This document shows positions 27,344-37,039 of a DNA stretch of 45,513 bases, in pieces; position 1 is the stretch's first letter, and each line of letters begins with the position of its first letter. Both the position numbers and the translations under genes were made by a program. Source of the stretch: Flavobacteriaceae bacterium (GTDB taxonomy: Bacteria > Bacteroidota > Bacteroidia > Flavobacteriales > Flavobacteriaceae); assembly GCA_023257625.1 (NCBI GenBank), contig JALRBW010000037.1:1-45513 (forward strand), written 5' to 3'. Below the pieces are notes generated by a model. That model had not been told where the DNA came from and did no database searches. It saw only the letters and a program-made list of their open reading frames with translations.

Positions 27344-29482
27344 TTAGTTCATCTTTCCTTCTAATTGTAAGATAAATGCATACTCTTTTGCAACTTCCTT
27401 TAGAGCGTTAAAACGACCTGAAGCCCCACCGTGTCCTGCTTCCATGTTGGTATCTAAAAACAAAACATTTTGATCCGTCTTCATACTTCTCAATTTAGCT
27501 GCCCACTTAGCCGGTTCCCAATATTGTACTTGAGAATCATGTAACCCAGTGGTGATCAACATATTAGGATAATTTTGAGACTTTACGTTATCATATGGAG
27601 AATAGGATAACATATAATCGTAAAATTCTTTTTCATTGGGGTTCCCCCACTCGTCATATTCAGAAGTTGTTAACGGAATACTTTCGTCTAACATAGTAGT
27701 AACTACATCTACAAATGGAACAGCGGCAGTCACGCTTCGATATAATTCTGGAGCTAAATTAACAACAACCCCCATCAAAAGTCCTCCAGCTGAACCACCA
27801 AGAGCATGAAGATGATTAGCGCTAGTCATTCCACTTTCTATTAAATATCGAGAAACATCAATAAAATCGGTAAACGTATTTTTTTTCTTTAACATTTTTC
27901 CTTCTTCATACCATTGTCTTCCCAAATAATCACTTCCACGAATATGTGCTATTCCAAAAACAAAACCTCGATTAATTAAACTTAAGCGAGTACTAGAAAA
28001 GCTAGGATTTATAGTTGAGCCATAAGAACCATATCCATAAAGTAAAAATGGAGTCTCAGCAGTTAACGAGGTGTTTTTATGATAAATTAATGATACTGGA
28101 ATTTGAACCCCATCCTGTGCCATTACCCAAATTCGTTTTTCAATGTAATTGGCTGGATCAAAATCATTTTCCATAACTTCTTGTTGTTTGAGAAGAGTGT
28201 TCGATTGAGTTGCCATATCGAATTCATAGGTCGAATTTGGAGTTTTTAACGAAGTGTATCCATATCGAAAAATTGAAGTGTTAAATGAAGGATTATAAGA
28301 TCCATATAAACTATACGTTTCTCCTTCTACCGGAAGATAGTAATCTTCACTTTCGTCCCATCGTTTGATTCTTATCTTAGTTAGGCCTAGTGATCTTTCA
28401 GTAATGACCCAATAGTCTTGAAAAATTTCAAAATCTTCTATAAGAACATCTTCTTTATGAGGTAATACATCTTCCCAATGTTCTTTTTCAGTTTGAGAAA
28501 TTTTGGTTTTTGAAATTTTATAATTGATCGCCCCATCTCCATTGTGTAGAATATAGAAATGATCTTGAAATTGAGAGACTTCATATTCTAACCCTCTTTT
28601 TCTAGGCTGTATAATTTTAAAGGTTTCAAGTGGTGTATTAGAAGGTAAAAATTGATGTTCTGTAGTTAGTGTACTGTAGGAAGATATATAAATATATTCT
28701 TGTGATTTAGATTCCCGAACATAAACAGAAAAGGTTTCGTCTTCTTCATGATAAATCTTAATATCATTAGCAGATGGTGTCATTATATTGTGACGAAAAA
28801 TAGTTTCTGAACGTAAAGTTTCTTCATTTTTGTGGACATAAAAAAAGTGATTATTGTCTGATGCCCAGGCAGTACCTCCTGTTGTGTTGGGTATTACCGT
28901 AGGTAATATTTCTCCGGTAATAAGATCTTTTACATAAAGGGTGTACTTTCGTCTAGATTCTGTGTCTATTCCGAAGGTTGCCTTTGTGTTGTCAGGGCTT
29001 ACATTAATACCAACCAAACTGAAATAATCGTGCCCTTTAGCCATTTCATTGGCATCAAAGAGAATTTCTTCTTTTGCACTAAGCGAGTCCTTTTTCCGAG
29101 TATAAATAGGATATTGTAAATTTTCCTCGAATCGAGTTATATACCAGTAACCATTATAAAAATAGGGAACAGATTCATCTTGTTCTTTAATTCGCCCCCT
29201 TAATTCCTCATAAAGTTCCTCTCTAAAGGGAGCTGTAGCAGAAGTCATTTTTTTGAAGTAATCATTTTCACGCTCTAAATAATCTATAACTTCAGGGTTT
29301 TCGCGGTCACGCATCCAATAATAATCGTCAATACGAATATCATTGTGAATTTTTAGTTGAAATGGTATTTTTTCTGCCATCGGGGGCACGATACTGGTAT
29401 CAAAACTCATGTTGTATTGTTTTTTACAGGCGATTAGAATTCCTATTGTTGTTAGCAGTAATAATAAGGTTTTTGATTTCAT
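27344..29482 (-). CDS. ptrB: S9 family prolyl oligopeptidase (oligopeptidase B-like), lipoprotein
   Basis: Serine peptidase of the prolyl oligopeptidase family, cutting small peptides, in the oligopeptidase B group usually after basic residues. It has an N-terminal propeller (about 40-430) and a C-terminal alpha/beta hydrolase domain with Ser564 (LGGSAGG), Asp649 (GLHDSQV) and His684 (EAGHGG). The signal peptide ends in LIAC (Cys19), so the enzyme is predicted to be lipid-anchored in the envelope, unlike cytoplasmic E. coli PtrB. At 712 residues it is complete. It overlaps the threonine aldolase gene by four bases and is last in a three-gene minus-strand operon. Confidence 0.92.
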   Translation of the reverse strand: MKSKTLLLLLTTIGILIACKKQYNMSFDTSIVPPMAEKIPFQLKIHNDIRIDDYYWMRDRENPEVIDYLERENDYFKKMTSATAPFREELYEELRGRIKEQDESVPYFYNGYWYITRFEENLQYPIYTRKKDSLSAKEEILFDANEMAKGHDYFSLVGINVSPDNTKATFGIDTESRRKYTLYVKDLITGEILPTVIPNTTGGTAWASDNNHFFYVHKNEETLRSETIFRHNIMTPSANDIKIYHEEDETFSVYVRESKSQEYIYISSYSTLTTEHQFLPSNTPLETFKIIQPRKRGLEYEVSQFQDHFYILHNGDGAINYKISKTKISQTEKEHWEDVLPHKEDVLIEDFEIFQDYWVITERSLGLTKIRIKRWDESEDYYLPVEGETYSLYGSYNPSFNTSIFRYGYTSLKTPNSTYEFDMATQSNTLLKQQEVMENDFDPANYIEKRIWVMAQDGVQIPVSLIYHKNTSLTAETPFLLYGYGSYGSTINPSFSSTRLSLINRGFVFGIAHIRGSDYLGRQWYEEGKMLKKKNTFTDFIDVSRYLIESGMTSANHLHALGGSAGGLLMGVVVNLAPELYRSVTAAVPFVDVVTTMLDESIPLTTSEYDEWGNPNEKEFYDYMLSYSPYDNVKSQNYPNMLITTGLHDSQVQYWEPAKWAAKLRSMKTDQNVLFLDTNMEAGHGGASGRFNALKEVAKEYAFILQLEGKMN

Positions 29483-30507
29483 AATACATTCATTTGAGTT
29501 AGGGTTTTTATTACATATTCATGCTGTTCTGGAGTGTAATCTCTGTGGGTAACCATTCTCAATTTTCCTTTTCCTAGTGATAGAAGTAAAATTCCTTTTT
29601 CACGAAGATGGTCTAAAAAATAAATTTCATTTCTTTCATTATGCAAAGAAAATATAACAATGTTGGTTATTACAGGCTCAACTGATTTTATATGAACACA
29701 TTCTTTTAGAACTACCTCAAGTTCTTTTGCCTTTTTGTGGTCATTTTTAAGGTCTTTTCGATGATTTTGCAATGCATAACGTGCTGCTTCTGCAAGATAT
29801 CCAGACTGTCTCATACCCCCACCAAATACTTTTCTTATTCGAAGAGCTTTAGTCATAGTTTCTTTTGAACCCACTAATATCGACCCTACAGGACAGCCCA
29901 ACCCTTTGCTAAAACAAAGTGATATCGTGTCAAATTGTTCTCCATAGGCTAAAGTAGATTCTCCAGTCACCTCAAGGGCATTCCAAAGTCGAGCTCCATC
30001 TAGATGAAGTGCCAAACCATTATTTGAACAGCAGGTTCTTATTTTCTTTATTTCTTCGAAATCATAAACCGCTCCTCCTCCTTTATTCGTTGTATTTTCT
30101 AAACATACAAGTGTAGTTTTAGGGCTATGATAAAAATCTGGAGGATTGATTACTGATTCTACTTGGTCTGCCGTTATTCTTCCCTGATTTCCTTCAATTA
30201 ACCTACAAGAAACACCTGAATTAAAACTAACACCTCCCCCTTCATAGTTATAAATATGTGAATAATGGTCACAAATCAACTGATCACCAGGTTGTGTATG
30301 TAACTTAATCGCAGTTTGATTAGCCATTGTACCCGTAGGAAAGAATAACGCTGCTTCTTTACCAAATAATGAAGCTACTTCCTCCTCGAGAGCATTAACA
30401 GATGGATCTTCTTTAAAGACATCATCTCCTACCTTTGCCTTCATCATAGCCTCCAACATTCCTTCAGATGGACGTGTAACTGTATCGCTTATTAAATTCG
30501 CAATCAT
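29479..30507 (-). CDS. ltaE: Low-specificity L-threonine aldolase
   Basis: PLP enzyme (fold type I) that splits L-threonine or L-allo-threonine into glycine and acetaldehyde. It has 342 residues. The N-terminal SDTVTRPSEGMLEAM block, the FFPTGTMANQTA block, HLDGARLWNA (DGAR at 170-173) and the PLP lysine Lys201 in CFSKGLGCPVGS are all present and typical. It lies three bases after the metalloprotease stop and overlaps the S9 peptidase start by four bases. Activity toward other beta-hydroxy amino acids is possible. Confidence 0.93.
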   Translation of the reverse strand: MIANLISDTVTRPSEGMLEAMMKAKVGDDVFKEDPSVNALEEEVASLFGKEAALFFPTGTMANQTAIKLHTQPGDQLICDHYSHIYNYEGGGVSFNSGVSCRLIEGNQGRITADQVESVINPPDFYHSPKTTLVCLENTTNKGGGAVYDFEEIKKIRTCCSNNGLALHLDGARLWNALEVTGESTLAYGEQFDTISLCFSKGLGCPVGSILVGSKETMTKALRIRKVFGGGMRQSGYLAEAARYALQNHRKDLKNDHKKAKELEVVLKECVHIKSVEPVITNIVIFSLHNERNEIYFLDHLREKGILLLSLGKGKLRMVTHRDYTPEQHEYVIKTLTQMNVL

Positions 30508-30510
30508 ATT

Positions 30511-32946
30511 TTAATAATCACAAGAAAAACTTCCAATAGGTGAGCCATCTGGCAATCTACTAACTAAAGCGGGGACAAATTCTTCTGGATGATCAAAATA
30601 GCGCTCTATTTGCATTCTATGATGCGAAGCAAAAGAAGCTTCCGGATGTGCTGATAACCAACGATCTAATCCAATTAATTGGTCAGTAATTAATGCTTTA
30701 ACTAAGGGGTTTGATTCATCACTTAGACCCAATGCCATCATGTTTTTTAGGATATTATCTTTTACAATATCGTTAAGTTGGGCATGATAACGTTCTCTTG
30801 GATTTACTTTAAAATGTTTATCAATCAAGGTATCCATAGTTTCTTTTAACCCCAACTGCTTTGAATCAAATCCGTATTGTGTAACCAAACGATTTGCACG
30901 ATGAGGATGAAAAAGCATGCTGAGAAGAGCATCACTCAAACTATTTGCTATTCCCAAGTAGTCAAAGGTAACACCTGTTTGAGACAAAAAGTTTTCTCGA
31001 GTTCTTGGATTTGAAAAAGAACGTGGATGAAGTAATGGATGTAATGATTCTGGTATTGCTAAAGCATCTGGAGAAAGTGTAGATAGATAGGCTTGAAGAG
31101 CATTACGCTGAGCAATAGAGGAAACAGCAGTTCTTTTGTATGGTATTGCTCCTTTAACAGCATATTCATACTGTTCGCCTCCTATTAGTTTTACAGTTGC
31201 TTCTGCTTGATAACGGTGAAATAAATATATTGGCACGAATCGATCCTCCAAAGCGCTGTAAGGTTCTCCTTCTCTAACATGATCTATAGAAAGCTGTTGC
31301 AAAGCAACTTTTCTTATGTTAAGCAAACGTAGAAGTTCATCTTTCGAATCACTTCCATTATCCCATAAATGAGCAGTCGGATGAGCTCCTCCAATTGGAC
31401 GAGCATCACTATCGCTAATAAATACGTGGCCTGCACCTACACTGTCTTCAATTAATTTTGTTAAAGCTTGTTCTTCATTAGTTCCTTCAGGAAAATCACT
31501 GTAAGCATATGCAACACTTACTTTATCCCACTCACCGATACCAATTTCGTATGCCTGATCATAGGAAAGCGAATTGTCTTCAAGGGAAATTACAGGATGT
31601 GGATAATCCATTACTGAAGAGCGATGATTTGCACTTGCAGCAAAATTGTGAGCAAAACCTAGGGTATGTCCTATTTCATGCGCTGACAACTGACGAATTC
31701 TTGCTAAGGCCAAAGCTAATGCCGCATCTTCTTTTGTATTACCTGAAGCGAAAGGTGCTTCTGTAAGGCCAAGTGCAATCATAAAGTCTTGACGAATCCT
31801 TAAACTGCCTAAACTCACATGTCCTTTTATGATTTCTCCTGTTCTAGGGTCAGAAACACTTGATCCATAACTCCAACCACGAGTAGATCTATGAACCCAT
31901 TGAATTACATTATAGCGAACATCAAGAGGATCTGCGTCATCAGGTAAAATTTTGACTTGAAAAGCATTTTTAAACCCAATACTTTCAAATGCCTGATTCC
32001 ACCATTGCCCCCCTTCTAACAGGGCAGAACGAACAGGTTCAGGAGTGCCATTGTCTAAATAATAAATTATAGGCTCTACAGCCTCACTTACAGTAGCATT
32101 TGGATCTTTTTTTTCTAAGCGATGACGATAAATAAACTGCTTTTGAGTAGATTCGTTTACGGGTGTTGTATAATCATAATAGGAAAAAGCGTTTGCTCCA
32201 GCTCTTGGATCAAATCTACGCGGAGTATATTTATCATCAGGTAGCGCTACAAAGGAATGGTGTTGAAATACCGTTACTGCTTCAGGGGTTGGAGTAACTG
32301 ATTGCAACCAATTTCCTTTGGCCTCCCCGGTAAATGTTAATAACATATCAAACTCAATGTTTTGAGGAAAGGCTTTAGTACGGTCTAAGTTAACAGCAGA
32401 ACGTGTTTTGTCAATTGAAAAGTTTCCTTGATTGGTTTGACGTAATCGCTGGGCTACCCCATGGGCATCTTGAAGTAGGAAAGGTGTAATATCTATAATA
32501 TATTTTCCTTCCTGCTCTTCTAAAATTGGAAATCCAAATAAAACAGACTTGGCAAATGCTTCTTTGATTGAACGTTGCTCTAAGGGATTATCTGAAGTTG
32601 AGCGGTAACGCAAGTTGGGCTGAATTAAAAGCAATTTGTCACCTGCTTTATCAAAATATACAAGTCTTTCATTTCCTAATTGACCTCGGTCTAACCCTAT
32701 GTCATTACTCCCTATGCCTTGGCTAAGGCTATTAACGTATAGAAATTCTGAGTTTAATTCTTCTACTGTTAAATAAATAACATCCTTCTTAGGAGAGTAA
32801 TTAAAAGTAAAAAAACCAGGAAAGGTTTTTGTCTGATCTAAAACAGAAGTTTTATTTGGTAATTCTTTTGGTCTGTTTTTGTTTTGGGCTATACCTCCAT
32901 TAGTTACAAGCAATAACGTTATGAATAAACGAAAGGAATTCTTCAT
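30511..32946 (-). CDS. Exported zinc-dependent metalloprotease (DUF5117/DUF4953-type, metzincin-like)
   Basis: Large exported protein of 811 residues with a signal peptide ending near IAQN (about residue 21). Residues about 40-240 resemble the DUF5118/DUF5117 region, and the DUF4953-like catalytic region follows. The zinc site is complete: HEIGHTLGFAH at 423-433 (HExxHxxGxxH) and a Met-turn SVMDYP at 444-449, both metzincin features. Such proteins are abundant in Bacteroidetes but substrates are largely unknown. It is first in the operon with ltaE and the S9 peptidase. There is no Type IX secretion C-terminal domain, so it is probably periplasmic or outer-membrane associated. Confidence 0.9.
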   Translation of the reverse strand: MKNSFRLFITLLLVTNGGIAQNKNRPKELPNKTSVLDQTKTFPGFFTFNYSPKKDVIYLTVEELNSEFLYVNSLSQGIGSNDIGLDRGQLGNERLVYFDKAGDKLLLIQPNLRYRSTSDNPLEQRSIKEAFAKSVLFGFPILEEQEGKYIIDITPFLLQDAHGVAQRLRQTNQGNFSIDKTRSAVNLDRTKAFPQNIEFDMLLTFTGEAKGNWLQSVTPTPEAVTVFQHHSFVALPDDKYTPRRFDPRAGANAFSYYDYTTPVNESTQKQFIYRHRLEKKDPNATVSEAVEPIIYYLDNGTPEPVRSALLEGGQWWNQAFESIGFKNAFQVKILPDDADPLDVRYNVIQWVHRSTRGWSYGSSVSDPRTGEIIKGHVSLGSLRIRQDFMIALGLTEAPFASGNTKEDAALALALARIRQLSAHEIGHTLGFAHNFAASANHRSSVMDYPHPVISLEDNSLSYDQAYEIGIGEWDKVSVAYAYSDFPEGTNEEQALTKLIEDSVGAGHVFISDSDARPIGGAHPTAHLWDNGSDSKDELLRLLNIRKVALQQLSIDHVREGEPYSALEDRFVPIYLFHRYQAEATVKLIGGEQYEYAVKGAIPYKRTAVSSIAQRNALQAYLSTLSPDALAIPESLHPLLHPRSFSNPRTRENFLSQTGVTFDYLGIANSLSDALLSMLFHPHRANRLVTQYGFDSKQLGLKETMDTLIDKHFKVNPRERYHAQLNDIVKDNILKNMMALGLSDESNPLVKALITDQLIGLDRWLSAHPEASFASHHRMQIERYFDHPEEFVPALVSRLPDGSPIGSFSCDY

Positions 32947-33095
32947 ACAGAATAAAATATTTTTCTAAACTACTAAAACCAAAAATCTTAGGGTTCATTT
33001 TAATGGCTTAGTTATTAACTTTTTTATTAAAATATTCTTGAGATTGTTTTCTAAAATATAGTTTAAATATGAATCTTAATACCTCTTGAATTATG

Positions 33096-33103
33096 TATTT
33101 TTG
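33096..33103 (+). promoter_or_regulatory. Bacteroidetes -7 promoter box for prfB
   Basis: TATTTTTG, an exact TAnnTTTG match, 14 bases before the prfB ATG at 33118. It lies in the 171-bp divergent gap between the metalloprotease gene and prfB. No good -33 element is visible. Confidence 0.5.
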
Positions 33104-33117
33104 ATAAAACAATAACA

Positions 33118-34213
33118 ATGATCACACAAGAACAGTTTAAAGATTTAATATCACGTCTCGGAGCTCTGAGGCGGTATCTTTGACATTGATGCTAAGGAAA
33201 TAGAAATTCAAAATCAGGAAGAAAAAACATTAGCCCCTAACTTTTGGAATAACTCCAAGACAGCTGAATTTCATATGAAATCACTTCGTTCATTAAAAAA
33301 ATGGGTAGAAGGATATCAAAAATTGAAACAAAACACCGAAGATATAGAGGTGCTTATTGAATTTGAAAAAAGTGGTGATGCTAGTTCTGAAGAAGTATTT
33401 AAACAATACCAAGAAACCTTGCTGTTATTAGAAGATCTTGAATTCAAAAACATGCTCTCTAGTGAAGGTGATGATTTAAGCGCCGTACTTCAAATTACTG
33501 CTGGAGCAGGAGGCACAGAAAGTTGTGATTGGGCCTCAATGCTAATGCGAATGTATTTAATGTGGGCTGAAAAGCAAGGTTATAAAATCAGAGAATTAAA
33601 TCATCAAGCCGGAGAAGTTGCAGGAATTAAAACAGTTACCTTAGAAATTGAAGGTGAATTTGCCTTTGGATGGTTAAAAGGAGAAAATGGAGTGCATCGC
33701 CTTGTCCGAATTTCTCCATTTGACAGTAATGCTAAAAGACATACTTCTTTTGCCTCTGTATACGTATATCCTTTAGTTGATGACACCATAGAAATAGAAA
33801 TTAGTCCTGCAGATTACACTTGGGAAACTATGCGTGCGAGCGGTGCAGGAGGACAAAACGTAAATAAAGTAGAAACTGCTGTCCGACTGAGGCATCATCC
33901 AACAGGAATTATTATTGAAAATTCAGAAACTCGTTCTCAACTAGAAAATAAAATCAAAGCAATGCAATTGCTCCGTTCTCAGCTATATGAAATTGAACTT
34001 CAGAAAAAAATGGCTGCCCGCAATGAAATAGAAGCTGCAAAAATGAAGATTGAATGGGGATCACAAATCCGCAATTACGTTATGCACCCCTATAAGTTGG
34101 TGAAAGACGTTCGGACTAATTTTGAAAATACAGATGTAGAATCCGTCATGAATGGTCAACTTAATCCCTTTTTAAAAGCCTATTTGATGACTATGGGACA
34201 AAAAACAAAATAA
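33118..34213 (+). CDS. prfB: Peptide chain release factor 2 (programmed +1 frameshift)
   Basis: RF2, which reads UGA and UAA stop codons and triggers peptide release. The gene is in two frames: codons 1-21 from ATG 33118 run to CTT (33178-33180) followed by an in-frame TGA at 33181-33183. Shifting +1 there continues as GAC ATT GAT and onward to 34213, giving 364 residues, the normal RF2 length. The recoding site AGGCGGTATCTTTGAC differs by one base from the classic E. coli site. The stop-codon reading SPF tripeptide is at 199-201 and the catalytic GGQ at 244-246. A start at 33275 would lose the N-terminal domain. The HAD gene follows after three bases. Confidence 0.97.
33169..33184 (+). other. 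prfB +1 recoding site
   Basis: AGG CGG TAT CTT TGA C: an internal Shine-Dalgarno-like AGGCGG just upstream, the slippery CTT and the poorly terminating TGA-C context. When RF2 is scarce the ribosome slips forward one base on CTT, so RF2 controls its own synthesis. Confidence 0.95.
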
Positions 34214-34216
34214 TAA

Positions 34217-34834
34217 ATGAATACAACTATTAAAAATATAATTTTTGACTTAGGAGGTGTTTTAATTGATTGGAATCCTGAATATGTTTTTCTTGAAGTT
34301 TTTAATGGGGATAAATTAAAAATGAAATGGTTTTTTGATGAAGTTTGCACCTTTGAGTGGAATGAAAACCAAGATGCTGGTTATCCTTTAGCTCAGGCTA
34401 CTGAAGACCGCGTTGCTCTTTTTCCTGAATATGAAGAATGGATTAGAATGTACTACGGGAGGTGGCAAGATATGATCGGTGGTCCTATATCTGAAACGGT
34501 TTCAATTTTAGAAACACTTGTAAATAACTCTTCTTATAGAGTAGTAGCACTAACTAATTGGAGCGCGGAAACATTTCCTATTGCCCTAAAACTATTTCCC
34601 TTTTTACATTGGTTTGAGGGAATTGTAGTTTCTGGGGCTGAGAAAACCAGAAAACCTTTTACTGAAATTTATCAGATAACTTTAGATAGATTTAAGATTA
34701 AAGCTGAAGAATCACTTTTCATTGATGATAATAAAAGAAATATAGATGGCGCGAAAGTATTAGGTTTACAAGGAATTCACTTTCTTTCGTCTCAACAATT
34801 AAGAAAAGAATTGGAAAAAAAAGGGATTATTTAA
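34217..34834 (+). CDS. HAD family hydrolase (YihX/haloacid dehalogenase-like)
   Basis: Haloacid dehalogenase superfamily phosphatase-like protein of 205 residues. Motif I reads IIFDLGGVLID (about 8-18), with the second Asp replaced by Gly, as in the HAD/YihX subgroup. Motif II is ALTNWS, motif III includes the Lys of TRKPF, and motif IV is FIDDNKRN. The helical cap lies between motifs I and II. It follows prfB by three bases and is probably co-transcribed. The substrate is probably a small sugar phosphate or nucleotide but cannot be named. Confidence 0.88.
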   Translation: MNTTIKNIIFDLGGVLIDWNPEYVFLEVFNGDKLKMKWFFDEVCTFEWNENQDAGYPLAQATEDRVALFPEYEEWIRMYYGRWQDMIGGPISETVSILETLVNNSSYRVVALTNWSAETFPIALKLFPFLHWFEGIVVSGAEKTRKPFTEIYQITLDRFKIKAEESLFIDDNKRNIDGAKVLGLQGIHFLSSQQLRKELEKKGII

Positions 34835-34839
34835 TATAA

Positions 34840-35372
34840 ATGCTAGATTTCATTTATGTTACTGAAAATCACATAAAAGAACTACGTATTCTTTCTATTC
34901 AAACTTTTAAAGAAACTTTTTCCAGTCAAAATAGAACAAAAAACATGCATCACTATCTAGAGGAATACATGGGTTATGAAAAGCTAAAAATTGAATAAAC
35001 AAATCTAAATTCTCATTTTTATTTTGCTTATAAAACACTGAATGTATTGGGTATTTTAAATTGAATTTCAATTCTGCCCAAAAAGAAAAAGTATCCTTTT
35101 AAAATCGCTACTAGTTAGAACTAATTTATGTTTTAAAAAAACATCAAATAAAAGGTTTTGGAACACATCTATTCAAAAAAGGAATTCAATTAGGAAAAAA
35201 AGAAAATTGTAAGCATTTATACTTAGGAGTTTGGGAACACAATAAACAAGCGATTCAATTTTATAAGCAGTGGGGTATGATACCTATTGTATCACATGAA
35301 TTCATGTTAGGCAAAGATAAGCAAACGGATATTTTGTATTGCTTAAAATTAATTAAATACTTTATATTTTAA
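34840..35372 (+). pseudogene. Decayed GNAT N-acetyltransferase
   Basis: A GNAT-type acetyltransferase gene broken at several points. The first 52 codons (34840-34998) start MLDFIYVTENHIKELR and end at TAA 34996-34998. The same frame then resumes with NSHFYFAYKTLNVLG. Near 35049 one base has been lost, and the downstream frame reads YFKLNFNSAQKEKVSF, TAA (35100-35102), NRY, TAG (35112-35114), then LELIYVLKKHQIKGFG and LGVWEHNKQAIQFYKQWG, the acetyl-CoA-binding and C-terminal GNAT motifs, to TAA at 35370-35372. Three stops plus one frameshift make a functional product very unlikely. It lies five bases after the HAD gene. Confidence 0.9.
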
Positions 35373-35398
35373 TATATAATACATTTATAATCAATAAT

Positions 35399-36925
35399 TT
35401 AAAACGGTATATTATCCTCTTCATCTGAATCTCCAAAAACATCTCCAGGATTAGGTAGACTACTTTGTGGGATGGTCATAGTATCAGGATTCATTTTTGA
35501 TTGAAATTCAAAAGGAGCGTCGTAAGTATTTAAATCTTCGAATTTTCCTAAATGACCTATAAATTTTAATCTCACATTATCTAATGCTCCATTTCGGTGT
35601 TTGGCAATTATGAGTTCTGCCTGTCCTTGAGAAGGAGAACGTTCTTCATCATCCCATTCTTCAATTCCATAATATTCAGGTCGGTAAATAAAAGTTACAA
35701 TGTCTGCATCTTGTTCAATAGCTCCAGACTCTCTAAGATCTGCCAACATAGGACGTTTTACACCGCCTCTAGTTTCCACGGCTCTTGACAATTGAGATAA
35801 AGCTATAACCGGAATATCTAATTCTTTAGCTAACGATTTAAGATTTCTTGAAATAGTTGAAATTTCTTGTTCCCGATTTCCACCTTTGAAACTCGTGGTT
35901 CCTACCATTAGCTGTAAATAATCAATAATGATGAGCTTAATACCATATTGTGAAGATAATCTTCTGGCTTTGGCACGTAAATCAAAGATGGATAAGGAGG
36001 GAGTATCATCAATATACAATGGTGCTTTTTCTAGATCCGTAACCTTTACATTGAGTTGTTGCCATTCATGGTCAGCCAATTTTCCTGTTCTCAATTTTTC
36101 AGAAGAAAGACCTGTTTCTGCTGAAATAAGACGTGTAATTAATTGTACAGAGGACATCTCTAGAGAAAAAAAGGCAACAGGAATTTGTTTTGTTACAGCG
36201 ATATTTCTAGCCATAGAAAGGGTTAAAGCTGTTTTTCCCATCCCTGGTCTAGCAGCTATTATTATTAAATCACTAGGCTGCCAACCCGAGGTGATTTTAT
36301 CTAATTTTTCAAAACCAGTGGAGACCCCACTCAAACCATCTTGTTTTGAAATTTCTTCTATTTTACGTTTTGCCTCTAGAACTAAACTCTGTGCTGATTC
36401 AGAGGAACGTTTTATATTTCCTTGAGTAATATCATACAATTTTGATTCTGCTTCATCCAATAAATCAAACACATCGGTTGATTCTTTATATGCACTTTCT
36501 ATGATTTCATTTGAAATCCGAATTAAACTTCGTTGGATAAACTTTTGAAGAATTATTCGTGCGTGAAATTCAATATGAGCAGAAGAAGCTACTCTTTGAG
36601 ATAATTGAATCAAATAAAACTCTCCACCTGTAGCTTCCAAGCGTCCTTTTTTCCTAAGTTCAGAAGAGACAGTTAAAAGATCAATAGGTTGGGAATCCTG
36701 AAAAAGAGTAAAAATAGCTTCAAAAATATATTGGTGGGCTGTTTTGTAAAAAGCATCAGGCTGTAATATATCAATTACTTCATCTACCCCTTTTTTATCA
36801 ATCAACATAGCCCCCAATACAGCTTCTTCTAGCTCAAGAGCTTGCGGTGGGATCTTACCCTGTTGCAAGCTTATAACAGCTGATTGCTGCACTTTTTTAA
36901 GTCCAATAGGTTGCTTTTCTTCCAT
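35399..36925 (-). CDS. dnaB: Replicative DNA helicase
   Basis: Hexameric helicase that unwinds DNA at the replication fork. From the ATG at 36925 it has 508 residues. The N-terminal primase-interacting domain (PQALELEEAVLGAML near the start) is followed by a RecA-like core with Walker A (ARPGMGKTAL), FFSLEMSS, Walker B (LIIIDYLQLM) and SQLSRAVE. No intein is present. A GTG at 36940 would add five residues; a -7-like TACATTCG at 36930-36937 lies between, favouring 36925. It lies 114 bases after accA and may have its own promoter. Confidence 0.96.
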   Translation of the reverse strand: MEEKQPIGLKKVQQSAVISLQQGKIPPQALELEEAVLGAMLIDKKGVDEVIDILQPDAFYKTAHQYIFEAIFTLFQDSQPIDLLTVSSELRKKGRLEATGGEFYLIQLSQRVASSAHIEFHARIILQKFIQRSLIRISNEIIESAYKESTDVFDLLDEAESKLYDITQGNIKRSSESAQSLVLEAKRKIEEISKQDGLSGVSTGFEKLDKITSGWQPSDLIIIAARPGMGKTALTLSMARNIAVTKQIPVAFFSLEMSSVQLITRLISAETGLSSEKLRTGKLADHEWQQLNVKVTDLEKAPLYIDDTPSLSIFDLRAKARRLSSQYGIKLIIIDYLQLMVGTTSFKGGNREQEISTISRNLKSLAKELDIPVIALSQLSRAVETRGGVKRPMLADLRESGAIEQDADIVTFIYRPEYYGIEEWDDEERSPSQGQAELIIAKHRNGALDNVRLKFIGHLGKFEDLNTYDAPFEFQSKMNPDTMTIPQSSLPNPGDVFGDSDEEDNIPF

Positions 36926-37039
36926 GTAACGAATGTACACTCTTTTAAAAAATTGAGCTCTATGGGAAAGAAAACGTTATCCGCTATTCATGAAAAATAG
37001 TGTGTTTATAACTTTTATAAAATTGTTAATAGTTGAAAA

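Noticed and set aside
33275-34213. RF2 starting at the ATG at 33275
   Set aside because: It would remove 52 N-terminal residues; the frameshift site and in-frame upstream sequence give a full-length RF2 from 33118.
35928-36425. Long open frame (165 codons) on the + strand inside dnaB
   Set aside because: It lies antisense to a fully conserved dnaB, its translation shows no family motif, and no promoter or spacing supports it.
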